From assembly GCF_001949145.1 (NCBI RefSeq), contig NW_019091482.1, positions 446,116 through 510,115 of the forward strand: a stretch of 64,000 nt of DNA. The letters run 5' to 3'. This document shows, piece after piece, positions 1 through 13,323 of this stretch (the stretch's first letter is position 1; each line of letters starts with the position of its first letter). A model generated the notes under the pieces. The model was given only the letters and a program-made list of their open reading frames with translations. It was not told the origin of the DNA and did no database searches. Both the position numbers and the translations under genes were made by a program. This DNA comes from Acanthaster planci (Eukaryota; Echinodermata; Asteroidea; Valvatida; Acanthasteridae).

Positions 1-237
1 ATAAATTCGGGGTCTAAAAGTGCAATATGTCAATTAGACGTGGACATATCAATGAAATTTATTTGAACTATTTCTATTTGTTTGGCAAATACAGTGTAAT
101 TTACATTTATCATTCTTGGAAATTAAAAATGTGTTGTGAACTTACAAAATCATATCTCAGATGTGACAGCGACACACACAAAAATTGGACCCCTAATCTA
201 CAGAATGATACTTTTGCTTTTTTAAACCCGTAATTTG

Positions 238-535
238 TGATGTCATCCCAGGCGCTGAACCTCAATTCACTTTGATCTGCACACAAAAACTGTGAGATTT
301 TTATATTTTGCTACAGTAAATTTCCATTATTTTATGTTATATTGTGTTTGTATACTGTATACATTTTGGTGCAGCAATAAGCCAGCAAGCAGCTTTTCTC
401 AAGAATGGATTCAGAGGGCACATTTTGGGGTTCACAATTTGAGCATGAAAGAACCTGGAAACTGAGCAGTGTCATCCCCCGAGTTGCATCACAGCAACAG
501 TGCCCTCACTTGTCCGGAAATGCTTTCACATCCTT
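238..535 (+). repeat. Dispersed repeat family E, copy 1
   Basis: Shares GTGATGTCATCCCAGG, GCTTTTCTCAA and a CATCACARCARCAGYGCCC block followed by CTTGTCC with 12087-12370, in the same order and at similar spacing (about 290 bp). Confidence 0.6.
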
Positions 536-3500
536 CTAGTATGCTAAACTCTGAAAGGATTTCAAATGTTTTTCATTCATTGAAGTGTATTTACAGAAAC
601 TGAGTCTAAGAGCACTTCATTGCATGGAGTTTTTACCAATGGTGAGATTTCCTGTTGATTCATGTTGCCCAGGAAAATGCCTGTATTACATATGGGTACA
701 TACCGCTAAGCTGAAAAGTTGCTCTTGTTAACTGCAACTCACGTTTTCAGCTTGGCAGGGCTGAGTCAATTTGAATAATTCACTACTCAAATATTCGACC
801 TTCAATTCGATCGAATATCCAAATATTTGGTCTTATATACTGACTGGCAGATTGTTGATGATTAAACCATATACGTGATCAGTTGCAATAACACATACAA
901 TTGTACATTATAATCACTACTGGTACTGGTCTCCAGCCACGATTGAGCAAGATTTAAGAGACGAACCATACTTCTTACCACGCTCAAACATTTTATTCCT
1001 TATAAATGTTTTAATGAGAAATTTACTTGTTTGAGTCGTAAAATTTCTGTCGCTTTTCATTTGAATCTTCCTGAAACAAGCCTCCATAGTGCAATTTTTC
1101 TCATTTAAAACAACAGCTTTACAGGTTGGGTCATGTGGCTCATTATTTCAGGACTTTTTTTCTTTGTTTTTGCTTTGAAAAAAAAAACTACTCGAAAGAG
1201 GAGAAGCTTGTTATATGTAACCACTCTGCATTTGGGGGACGGTAACCCCTGAAATCTTTCAGGATTTGGGAAAGTGACTTTTGGCAAGATCTTTGCAATA
1301 TCTGGCATTTGTTGGATTTTGGATCTCTGACAACATTTTCAGAACTGCCAAATCCTGTAAAACCTCCCAGTGGTTTTTTGATGGTCAGGGTGAGTGGCAT
1401 CGTCAAGCAAAGGGTTCTCAGTACCAGCATCTATTCATTTACCGTTACGAAGAAAATTCCGTGGAGACAGAAAATGTACATGTAGGTATCTGTTCCTTTC
1501 CTGTTTGACTTGCATTGCAAATTTGTTTTCTGCGTGGCTGCCAGTTTTAATGAAGAAAATATCACCAAGTCCTTGGACCCCTCAAGGGAGGTTACTTGAA
1601 ACCCTGTATTTCCCCCACTAATTTTGTGTTGTCAGTATCCAATTCCTCTTTGGATGTTAATTAAGCTCTCTCTTTCTCATTTCGCGGCAGTGTGCTCATC
1701 TTCAAACATTTTCAGATGGTGCGACACCATTGTACATGTAGATTATCTGCCGTGGTTCAGTTTACACAGGATAACGGTCTGACTCCAAATAACAGTTTCA
1801 ATGTACTTTACTCTCTCCCACTGGGCATGCAGAGGAGGGTAATGTTGATGACTAGATGTACAGATACTGTACATGCATAAATCATTTGGTTGGGAAAAAA
1901 CTAAATGCTACTCGGGTTAAGTTTCAGAAATGAGCTTTGTATGAGGAAAGCAATATCTGGAGGAGATTGTTTGAGTGATGTACATGTACTTACATGTAGG
2001 GGTGAAAAACATACACGCCTGTAGGCTCATTTCAGCTGAAGGGAGCAATCTGTCCACCTCGAGCAGAAGCACCCCCTCATCGGTTGAAAAGAGCCACATT
2101 GGTTGGAAGTGGTCATTTTGTTAGTGGCGATGCGACCGTGACGCGTGCGTTTCTTAATCGATCGGGAACCAGTGAAGTTCAGTTCCAACCAAAGGAGCCT
2201 CCGTTGCAAAGTAAATAGTGCTCTCTCTTGGTCCAGCTCAAGGCCCATAGGCCGCCACTAGACCCGGCAGACAGTAGAAGGCAGATTATCAAGGTCTACC
2301 AAACGTACACCAATCACCATAAAGATTCAAAGGGCCCAGGCCACATGGTATGATTTTATTTCAGAGCATACAAGGTGCAACTTTTTTTTTTTAATTCTGA
2401 AAGCATTCTGGCGTTCCCTTTGGATTCATCTATATTTGAAACGTGCACTTTTGTGACCTCTGAAAATTCTCTGTGCTCTTCCTGACAAATGAGCAAATGA
2501 GGAAGCCGCCGCTGTGATGAAATTTGAGGAAGACTGTGTTTATAGTAGGGTTGCTTGTTCCAACCGTCAACACAAATGTGCCTTTGTGCAAATACTTGTG
2601 AGGAAAAACTGCTCACTGTGGCCTGCTGTCATGCGCTGATGCAGCTTCAAATCACCAGAAAACAGAAAGTTTCAGACCTCACGCTATCTACAATTCTGGC
2701 AAATTTTAGTGCCGAAACGATCGTTGGTACAGGTTCTTTTGCCGCTAGAACATTTCATTTTTGCTTGTTAATGTACAGAAATTACATCAGCAGAAAAATA
2801 TTACATCAGCATAAAAATCATGGCACAGGAATGGCCCATAAAGGGTCCGTATGATGCATTTCTCATAGACACACTTTAAGGTTTTTTCAGAGTATCAAAA
2901 ACCTAATTTACCTCTATTTTTCAACCTTAGCCTTTATCACATGTAGTTTCAAGTTTAATTTTCAGCCCTCTTTCAGATGAACTGAAAATGTGTCAAATCA
3001 ACTTTATTGGTAACTTTTAAAATGGTCATTAGACAAAAGAAATGTTAGGAATTTTTCATCATTTCACTGTCTGTGCAGTTTTGCATTCATTTATAATCTT
3101 ATTAATAGGTGGGGGAATTAAAATATGCTAAGCTGAACTTTGGTAGAAGATGTGCAACTAACTGTGCAAAATTATGTTTTTATAGACAAGTTAGCCACCG
3201 CTTGTCACAGCCTCATATGTGTTGTTTTGAGCAGTACATCGAATAAAGTAACCCCTAGGAATGAGGTTGCAGTTTGCCCCTGCTTTTTCAAAATAGCACC
3301 TTTCTTGAAATTATATTTACATGCAGGCACCTGCTGTTTAGTTATTTTAGGTCTGTGGAGAAGGCACTGTTTTTGTTGCTATGTTTTTCTGTTCAGACTG
3401 TGAACTCAAAACGTGTTCAATGAAAACATTTCTGGAAAACGTGTTGCTTGTTCCCATATTGTACTTACACAACAATGAACCACTAAGGCAGGGGGTGAAA

Positions 3501-3617
3501 TTTGTCAGGCTATTCATCAGGACTTTCCTGGTACCAGGAGATTTCAAGCGATCTCTTTCAAAAGCTGGGAAATCCTGATTATATGTGTACCAATACGGTG
3601 GTTTTACTCATAAAACA

Positions 3618-3750
3618 GGCACGCAACTTTTCCTCGGTTGAGCTGATTTCCTCATTTCTCCCTTTAACGCTCGTGCTACTGAAGAGTGAAAAACATCGTA
3701 CAAAGTCTTGTATTTCCTCATTTTTTGTTAAGTCCAAGATTCATGCCTGA
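3618..3750. mobile_element. Short inverted-repeat element, family F, copy 1
   Basis: Begins CAGGCACGCAACTTTTCC and ends TCCAAGATTCATGCCTG, which are imperfect complements. The inside shares GCTGATTTCCTCATTT and TTTCCTCRTTT blocks with 19210-19350. No matching target duplication was found. Confidence 0.5.
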
Positions 3751-4469
3751 TTAAAGTTTATTTAGACTTGATTTGATTTGATTTATTAATTATTTCCACA
3801 AAATATTATTACCAAAAAAAAAATTAAAAAGAAACAAACTCAACAATTCCCAATAGTTGAAATAGTAGGGATAACACAAAAAAGTTAAATTAACTTATTT
3901 CCATTGTGGTCCCAACTGGTGAGAAGATTAATCTGAGTAAGTACAATAGATGACCATAAATGGGTTGTTTTCAGGGATGCCTTAATACCATAGACCCTAC
4001 ACTGCTCTAGGACACCTAAGACCTCTGGTGATTGTTTCGTAGATAATTGATTTTCCTCCCATTTCACCTGTGCCAATGAAAAGAAATTCAGGACAACAAA
4101 AACACACAAAATTGTTCAGTGTTTTCTATGCACAGATCAGTACAACATTGGAGTTTCTCCTCCAGCAGACCTCAACATTTTGCTCACAAGTGTGGAAATA
4201 ATACATTTAAAAAAAACCCAAAAGAACACCGAAATATCCTTGAAACAGAAAATATAAGAGATTGAAATACAGAGTTACATTCTTAAGCATGTCAAGAGTT
4301 TTAGTAAACTAATTGAATATCATGGACCCTTTACAAATGGCAAAATAAAAGTTAAAGAGATGGTTTGAAATGCAAAGATGCATTTACATTTCACAAGGAG
4401 TGCACTTGAAAAGTGCTGCAGAGGGGCGCAGTAAGGATCGCGTGTTGTCATGTAGGGGTGTTGCTGTAG

Positions 4470-4825
4470 GGGGCATGTGGCCCAGTGGTCAGGATTTGTA
4501 GCTTCTGATCATAGGGTCAGGGGTTCGAATCCAGCTGGTGTCAGCATGTTGTGATCTGGGGCAAGTCACTTTACCTCTCCACCCAGAAGGAAAAAGGGTA
4601 CAACTGCGAGAGGGCAGACATGGTTATTATGTTTAGCCGTTTATGCCTGATATGGCAGCAGTGGGCCAGTGTGATCCCCAGGGAGCTGAGACGGTTTCTT
4701 GAATGTTCAGATGTTTGGAGCCCAATGTGCAGGGATAATGATAATATATCAGTACTTTTGACTCACAGATACTGTAAGATACTGGTATTGTGCGCCTCAT
4801 AAATGCTTTGATATCATTATTGTGT
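4470..4825 (+). mobile_element. tRNA-derived SINE
   Basis: The left end is a tRNA-like RNA polymerase III promoter: A box TGGCCCAGTGG at 4478-4488 and B box GGTTCGAATCC at 4522-4532, at tRNA-like spacing. It is followed by a body with ATCTGGGGCAAGTCACTTTA, a phrase typical of metazoan SINE bodies, and a tail CTCATAAATGCTTTGATATC running into AT-rich sequence. The cloverleaf is imperfect, so this is a SINE head rather than a tRNA gene. Confidence 0.8.
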
Positions 4826-7800
4826 GACTAGGAATGAGGCAAGTGTGGTGCATGGATAACAGAATCATGAATGCTGAATTAAATGTAGCAGTATGTGATG
4901 TTCAGCTCTCTTTAGCTGATGTAGTTGAGTGCTGAGCTGTTGATTTTGCATGCAACAAATGCTTATTAGCCCTGTAGTGGTTACATGGACCAATCAGAGG
5001 CCAGCACTTAATTTCCACTGTCACGATCATGTATACAGGCTGGCAGCGAAGAAATGAAACCCAAATTGAAGAGATCAATCTTGGGGGTCCAAGAAAGGCC
5101 TTGATAATCCAAAAATTTGTTTCTCTTTGACAGTGTTGCTTGAATTAAGTACATGTACATTTATGCTGCCCAACATGTACATGCACGTTACCGGTAGATG
5201 GTCTTGGACTACTGGTAGATGGCATGCTAATGAGCTGCGTAATGTTTCTGTACATGATAGTGGGATACTCCCGCTTCTGGTTTCAGCCGTTACAGTGCCG
5301 CTTGTTACAGTGAGTGCTGTAGTCTGTTTCCGGTCTCTGATACTCTTCAGACCTGAGTGTAAAAATGCCATGCACAGTAGGTAACATTCCGTGGCAGCAG
5401 TTTACCTACTGGTACATATACATGTATTGGTACATGTTGCAAACATAAATATGTGAAGCGTGAAAGTATACTGTACATGATCTGTCACTCAGCTGTAATG
5501 TCGGTGTGCATGTGCATGTAGGGCTAGACTTGTACTAGACGTGTACATGCATGTTGTTTTGTGTACCAGTATATCTTTACCCACTGCCTTCCACATACAC
5601 GCATCAAAGCGAAATACACGCACACGTAATGCCACTCTTAACCATTCAAGATCCACATGTACTTGCACATGTACAAGCGCTGTGCGTACCGTGCGCCAGC
5701 CCGATTATATTCGTCAGATTGAAGTTGAGCGTCGAGCGGTGAATCTCCTCTTTTAACCCTCGCTAATGAACTTTGCAGGGAACCTTTTATCAGTTTAAAT
5801 AAGCCCTTGCACGCCCACACTGTCTGTGGTATACGATTGTTGATGAATGGTCGCCCCAATCTGATCTGACAATGTCCAACCATTCCAATATCAGAGCATC
5901 CCTAGACCGAGCCTGCACAAGAAACGGCCGTGAATCTGTGTCCATCTACAGTCACTCTGTGAGTGAGCAATATTGGTTTTTTTTTTGTTACCATTTGAAC
6001 AAACTTGATTACAATTGATACATGGATAATTATAGCAGTACTCTGGGATTTACTCTTTTAAACAAGTTGCAGTGTCGTACATTATTGGAGGAAGTCCTCT
6101 CCAAACACAAACATTTCACACAGAAGATAGAGCAACAGGGATGCAACACATTGCTTGGCAATTTTGGTACCTATCGATAAAATTGATTTGTTGGAATAAA
6201 ATTTCACGTGCACTCAACAAATGTGCCTTTCATGAAAAATGTAAATCAGTCTAAGGCCATGAAACCGCTATAAAGGTTGAGATCTCACCATGAAATGTAA
6301 TTTTATTGACTGGCCAATAGACAATTTAGGATTTCTTTTGAGAACAGTGCTAATTGGTGGATTTTACAGTGTCAATTTTCAGATGCACCAGTCCATTTTT
6401 AAAGTGCAAAATACAGGCCATCGTGCTTACACTGTAGCACTCAGCAAAACTGAACAACTGTAGAATAGTGAAAATTGTCCTCGAGAACGGCCAATTTATT
6501 TTCAAAAACGATGGAAATGTCCTCGGCATGAAGTAAGTTTCCGCACTGGATCGATGTAACTCAAAGCAGTGCAAACACGCATTTCCCTGGAAATCAGCAC
6601 TTAAGTGGACATTCAACGAATATCGTACACGCACAAGGCACACCCCCCCCCTGCACTGCACTGGATTTCCTCTCCACAGCCCCATGGAATCGTTCATCCG
6701 AGGACCCTTACTCCTCTAAAAGGTCTGCTGCATATCTAATGAGGACTATCGCCAAAGTAAAAGTGATTGTGTTCATAACGCGCAGATTGTCATGTTTGTA
6801 CATCTACATGGACATAAATTTGCCACCGTTGGCTTCAACTGACAATATTCTGGCAATATCACATGCATGCACAAGCAGTTGTTGACTGCTTGCCAGTGCT
6901 TGGTGCCAAGGCTAATTGGTAGAGGAGGCAGTATTTATTAGAGGCATGGGTAGCGGTACATTTAATTTGTGTACCAACGACCAAGCAGCCTGTGGTTGAC
7001 TGGGTACACACGTACTGTACATGTGCATGACAGTTCTGCCAGTTGATCCTTGGGCAACGTATTCAAGAAGGACAATGAACTGATGTGACTCCATTCATGA
7101 AGTTACACCAGACAGTTCATAGTTTGTAGCTTAACCTGTTGGCCTTATTTGACCCTTTTTGTCATTTCTAAACCACTGTAGGCTATTTTGAACCTTGACG
7201 CCACTCATTACATGGAGACCCTTGCGGTACAATGTAGTTAAAAAAAGATTCTTTCAAATAAGTTACAGTTCCGTCACTGATAGATTTTTCCGTTCTGGTG
7301 AATTCAAGCCCCTCCTGCTCCAGAAACCTGCTCATAAATAAACACAGGCCCCCTCTTATTCACTTGCCATCTTGGTTGCTAAGTTACCACTTGATAAGAT
7401 TACCAATATCTTGGAGGATACATGATTTTCTTGACTAATATGCATTTTTGTACATGTACACGCGTAACTTAATTCTCATTTTGCAATGCATGCAGTTTAC
7501 TCCGTTGTGCAATGTGCGGGGAGCTGTCTTCCACCATCCAATCAGTTTCCGTGGACCATAAGTGAAGAGATTACAGCATCTTGCTGGATGTCGGGGGGTG
7601 GGGGAGAACGAGTGGCTAACAAGGATATTTTTAGACCTGTGTTGTGAAGCTTGGAAACTGAACGTTGTTTGTACATGTGCACCGGTACTTTTGCACTTGT
7701 ACATGTATCCAGCTTGAGACCTCCTTCCAACGTGGCCCCTCCCCTTAGTACAGTGTAAGGCCTTTCAAATTGAAGGATGAGACTAAAGCCTGGTTTCCAT

Positions 7801-7842
7801 AGTGATTTGAAAAGATGCTGAGAACATTGCCGAGCAGTCCCC

Positions 7843-8282
7843 GGCGATACACAATGATAAGGAATTGCTTTATTGTGACTAACGCAAGCGTTGGAGCACA
7901 GTTTGGAAAGTTGGCTCAGGTTTAACTCAACTTACTGCCTGTGTTGAGTTGCCGGAGAAGGCCTGTATGCAAACAGGCGTGCTGGCATGAAGGGGCTGCA
8001 ACGATGTCCCTCTTGCGTTGCACCACTCATTTTGCTCATTTTCTCGTTACTACCGAGAAGGCAGCCCCCTGTTGTCAACAAAATAGCTGACCATAAACTG
8101 GAGTATCGGTTTGGCTTCGAGGGGTGGTATTGCTGGCATTTAATGCAAAAATTGTACAAGTTACGGGCCCTATTTCGTTTATATTTTTTGGTGGAATGGC
8201 ATCACATGGCGTCTCCTCTGCGACCGTCTGCCTCTTGACATCTTGCATGCCGTTGGCGTTCGTTGTAACCACATGGAAACCA
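7843..8282 (+). repeat. Dispersed repeat family B, copy 1
   Basis: Shares an ordered series of motifs with 21716-22136 in the same orientation: CTTTATTG..GACTAAC, TGGAGTATC..TTGGCTTC, TTTCATGCAAAAA-like, GTCTCCTC...TGACTGTCTGC and CTTGACCTCTTGCATGC-like blocks. Similarity is patchy, with indels. Its right edge abuts the MITE at 8283. Confidence 0.65.
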
Positions 8283-9114
8283 GGGGTCAATTTCATAGAG
8301 CGGCTTAAGCACAAAAATTTGCTTAAGCGCAAAAAAACCTTGCTTAGCCACTTCATGCTGGGCCATTTTTCAATGTCGATGATGCTGGGCCATTTTTCAA
8401 TGTTGATGATGCTGGGCCGGCATAACTGTCATTTTTTCTGTTTTCAAAATCATTAAACGGTCGTTTATAGCCGCACGAAGTAATCTTTAGGCACTTCTCT
8501 AAGTTGACAGGTGACCTTCATTGACGCCCGAGTATTTCAGCTACGCCAGCAGCCTTGTAAACTGAGCCCAGATTGTGCGGTGTTATGTAACTTTCTTTTG
8601 TTCACGAACCTGGCTCAGTGCACTGCTGACCTCTTTTCAATAGGGGCCAGATTAGCATGCAGAGGTACTGTGTGGCTCATAGCTGCGGTGGTGGAGCGCT
8701 TTTGTCCTCGGTGGTAATCCACTCGCTCTCAATGCCCCAAACCCTGGTATACGCTTTCAAAACAAGGCTGGATTATCACCACTTTTGAGAGTGAAAAATG
8801 TTGGTAATGCCCAGCAGCCTGGTCTTTTGTTACAGGGCCCTGTTTCCTTTGTCCGAGTTCGGAGACCCCGGCCATGCATACAAACCATACGTCTCCAATC
8901 CCGGAGTCCCCGGCAGGAAGTGGTTAAAAAACAGATTTTGCCACCTTAAAATCTACATGATTGTCATGCTAACCGAAGGACAGATGAATACCATTCCAAA
9001 ACAATGTACATGTACATCACGTGGAGTTTTGGCCGGTAACTTGATTTGTCAAGCAGGGTTTTTTTCGCAGTTAAGAAAATTTTGCGCTTAAGCAGCTCTA
9101 TGAAATTGGCCCCC
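8283..9114. mobile_element. MITE-like element with AATTTCATAGAGC terminal inverted repeats
   Basis: Left end GGGTCAATTTCATAGAGCGG and right end complement GGGGCCAATTTCATAGAGCT continue as matching inverted repeats rich in GCTTAAGC for about 65 bp. The interior of about 700 bp has a short 27-28-bp direct repeat (GATGATGCTGGGCC) near 8380 and no supported gene. No clear target duplication was seen. Confidence 0.75.
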
Positions 9115-9654
9115 GGCTTATCAGTTGGTTGTAAAGTCACCACTGTTCATCTGCATTGGAGGGTTCCTTGAGTTCTCTTTCCTTCACTCAGTGTGTTTGC
9201 ATTTGGTACGATGCGCATGTACCAGTTTATGAAGTTTTCAGCATTCAGTGAGATAAGGGGCACATTCAGTTGCACAGTTCCTTGGATACGTATGCATACC
9301 ACCACCAATAACTGAGTATGCCAATACTGGCATACGTATCGTGTGGACAGTTGTTTTTTTTAACATGTAGTACATGTCATAAGCTAATTGCATTGTAAAT
9401 TACAAATTTACAATTTTTGGACTGGAAACAGCTCAGCTGTTACCCATTTCTAATCAAAGGGCTTTTGTAGCTGAAGGTTGCTTTGAACATGCAAAAATGT
9501 GAATTTTGCATTATGCGGATTGAAAGAGAATCTAAATAGGGAAGAGCCAAGATGTTTACACGTGCTTGCAATTTGTATGTGAAACTTGATCTGTGCATGA
9601 TTCGTTATATACAATGTACCTTTAATCAGGTAACCGTCTGCAGTTGTTAAATAC

Positions 9655-9975
9655 GATTTGGAAACTTTGCATGGTCAAGGCTAGACTTAAGAAAGATGGT
9701 TTACAGGTACACTATGTGAAATCAATCTCTGGTTTAGAGAGGAACCAGTGAGTGTGAACTGGACGTTTCAACCAGGATGCTCTGGTCGTCCTCAGGAGAG
9801 ATGACCTGAAGACGACTAGAACGTCCTGGTCGAGTCATCATTTCAACCCTGATGCTGTGATCAGGGTAGAACGTCCTGGTCGAGTCGTTGAGTTTACACT
9901 CACCGGTTCTATTCAGTTAACCACCACTCTTACAGAAGAGATTGATTTCACACGGTGTTTGCAGTAAACTTCAAG
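9655..9975. mobile_element. Foldback element family D, copy 1
   Basis: Arms TGTGAAATCAATCTCT (left) and AGAGATTGATTTCACA (right) are exact complements and extend outward to GTTTAC/GTAAAC. The centre has CTGGTCGTCCTCAGGAG and repeated AACGTCCTGGTCGAGTC. Outer sequence AAACTTTGCATGGTC resembles AAGCTTTGCATGGTG of copy 2. Confidence 0.7.
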
Positions 9976-12086
9976 CTACAACGTACATCCACAGACAGTA
10001 GTGTTATGTATTTATATGTTCAGATATTGCCATTCAAAAATTCAAGTGCTCAATCTCTGTAACAAGCATCACATATCAATGATTTGGAGCACTCTTGCAA
10101 GGTGTACAGTGCACAGGAAAGAATTGGAAAGGAGAACATCAGAGCTCTCCAATTCAGAGTATTGACAATTTCCTGAATGACGGCTTAAGGGCATGTAGAA
10201 ATAAAGATCGTGGTAGCTTTTTTACACACAGTTAGATATAAGCCGCTCTAAGTCATAAAAGTGTTAAGAGTCTGTTCCTGTACCTGTTGGAAGGTTTTTT
10301 TTTGCCTTTTAATAGTGTCCAAGCTCCGTGCACATGTACTAGCACACTCTGAATAATGCTCTTGAAAAAACATTGACAAATGAGAGGAATTGTCAACAGG
10401 GTCTAGAATCCATGGTGGGAAGGGAGACACCGGTATTCACCCCTCCCCTTCCCTCCCCTCCCCTCCCCTGTAAGTGTCCTTTTTTTTTCTTACAAGCACC
10501 CTCCTTGCCCTTTACCAATACCAAGTGAACTCCAGAAATGTTGCTTCCGTAAAGAGCACTGCCCGTTGTCCAGTAACCATCCTCTTTGAACGGTGCCGCC
10601 ATACAAAGATGATGTCAAGCCTCCCAACAACCCCATCCCTGAAAAAAACCTGTCTCCTATCCACACAGATGCCAAATGCCTTTTTACGCATTTACCCCTT
10701 TAATCAAAAGGACCTTGCTAAGTGCTTCCCTGTACTGCTCCAGTCAATTTCTCTGTTCATTTTCATAATTATAAGGATAGCGGCAGTCAGTTTCTCTATG
10801 GTGTCTTTGACACAAAATGTCATTGTTTTTCTGAACAGTAGCTGCTTCGGGTCTTACTAAGTAAGAATTTGACCGGTATCATCTGTACATGTACGTGCAA
10901 ATTATGCAGGTGAAAATACAAGAAAGTCCTATCGGCATTTTTTTTTCTTTTTGCATTATTAAGCATCGCCGAAAATATGCGTGTACGTGTGCATTCATGT
11001 GGCTATCTTGAAATTGTGTGTCACAGCACATTTCCCAGCTGCAAATTTGAAAGGCAGACAGCATTAGTTCAGTAGTGTTGCTGTGGAGATAAACATTATA
11101 TTCCAAGGGGAGTCCAGACAGATTTCCATGAAGATATAAAATTCAACATCAATTTGCACATGCAAGCGATGACAGATGTTGACTGAGAGCAGTATGCTGC
11201 ACTTTATTTTGCCAGCGTATAAGACTGAATCTCGCTTATTGTGCAAATGACTGACTTCCAACAATGACGATAGCACCCGGAGGAAGAATCGATGCCATGG
11301 CCGAGAATTAAGTACTGGCTCCCGTCCCAATAATTTTAAATTATAGGGACCGGTAGCTATATTCGCATTTAAAGGGTAGCTGCAATCAATTTGTCTGAAT
11401 ACAAATCTTCACAATGTTGTGTCTCATTTACTTTATTGTAGCGGGTCCGGTCCCCTGCCAATCTCGGGGGTTGGCGGTCCATCTGCCACTAAAGGGGGAA
11501 TTTGAGGCCAGACAAAAACAGACAGTTCACCAGGCACAGGACTTATGTGCTGAACATGGGCTGGATCCCCTTTATTTTGCCGTCGCCAATAACTGGCTTG
11601 CATCATGGGGGATCGCATCTTGTACACGTAGTCGAAAATTCCGCTCTTTACCAGTGCCATGTTTCCCTCCATTTTGAAAAAAACTTAGATACCATTTGCC
11701 TTCAAAATACAAACAGTTTGAAAATCCAGAGCATACAGATGTGAAAAACGCAAAATACATGTAGGCCTAATCAGGAACTCGCGTGAGTACCTTGCTGAAG
11801 TATGTTGACACATTGTCGGCTAATGAAGGAAGAGAAATCACCTCTTTCTGGTTTAAATGATCGTCATCCTTCATTTAGTGCTTTACAAGTGTGCACATAG
11901 GGCCTTGCTACAAACGTGTCTTGAAAACATGCACAAGGTTCAAAGGTCACATAATTCGTTGATATAACTGGGGAATTTCCAAACCCCTACATTGTTTTCA
12001 ACTTTTTTGGCACTATTTCAAAGGGTATCTTGCTTCCTTTGAGGTTGTTATGCTAATGAGTATTTCCATATTCATGAGCAAAACTG

Positions 12087-12370
12087 TGATGTCATCCCAG
12101 GAAGAAAGCCTAAATGTTTTATTGATTTGAACACAAAAACGTCATGCATTTGTGTACAGATTTTGGTGGACTAAATTTTCTGTTTTTTGCTATTTCAGTT
12201 TTGTTCTAGCAATTAGTGAGCACCACTGCTTTTCTCAAATGTTTTTAGTAAGTAAATTCTGGATCCACAGTTTTTTTTTATAGAAAACATGCAATGAAAA
12301 TTCTACTCTGTATTCCTTCGCTAGATGACATCACAACAGCAGCGCCCACAGTTGTCCAGGAAAGTGTGGA
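12087..12370 (+). repeat. Dispersed repeat family E, copy 2
   Basis: Partner of the repeat at 238-535. A further fragment with ACATCACAGCAACAGCCCCC near 45310 may be a third, truncated copy. Confidence 0.6.
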
Positions 12371-13257
12371 TAATTTTAAGTGTTTAAAAACTGCAATTTT
12401 CAGTACATTTAACCTATGATTTAACCAAGTGGGAGTGTAGAAGAGTTCTCATACCTTAAAAAAGAGGACAAAGTTGTAGAAAAATTGCGTCTAGGAATTG
12501 GGAACCAGTCTACACTTACATGTACGCTGTATGCATATCCAGTCAGCATTAATGTCATACCTAACGAGACAGCTGATAGGCTAGAAAATTGCTCAGGTTT
12601 CAAACCACAGCGCTCGCCCTATTGCACAGTTCGTCTGCTGTCAATTTAAACATCCCCATTGCAAGCCTCTGTGTTCAAGTTTAGTTATTGACTTACAATG
12701 TACATACAAAATTCTACTGTTTATCAGAGAATAATAGACCTTATTCTCAAGGAAGCCAGTTTGAATCATGTTCCCTGAATCCGTCTTATTCAATATCATG
12801 TGCCAAATGGGGTGGTGCCAGGCTATTTTGGATTTCACCCCCATTTTCTTTATTTTAAATGTTGCTTAAAACATGTAGACAATTCACAAATTTTTAATTA
12901 TTGTAAATGAAATCAATTCATAATAAACTTATTTTCCCTCCCTTCACATGCTTTTATTTCTATTCTTACTTCCTCCCCCAGAAGATAAGTTAACCTCACT
13001 TTCGATTCAACATGGTTGACTCGTGAATAAGGCCAAATGATACATTTTCTTTGTCCCATCAACATGCACCATGGTTGCCATCTGTCTGTCCATATATTAT
13101 GGCTTATATGTATGTCCATTCAGGTAAATATACATGTAGAACGATGTAGCTAGTAGGACATATCGTCTGACACTAACACTTGTCATTACTCTGATTCAGT
13201 GGGGACCAAAAGTGTTCTGAGGACCGAGGAATGTCCCCACAACTTGGTCCTAATTTG

Positions 13258-13323
13258 CCCAGCAAAAGAAATTGTCCCCCTGCAGCAAAAGAAATTGGCC
13301 CCAACAAAAGAAATTGGCCCCTT
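13258..13323. repeat. Short direct repeat, three copies
   Basis: AAAAGAAATTGKCCCC occurs three times, at irregular spacing of about 20-27 bp. Confidence 0.8.

Noticed and set aside
10585-10700. Possible proline-rich exon (PPYKDDVKPPNNPIPEKN)
   Set aside because: The frame is bounded by stops within about 110 bp, there is no clear acceptor or donor, and no partner exon has a matching phase.
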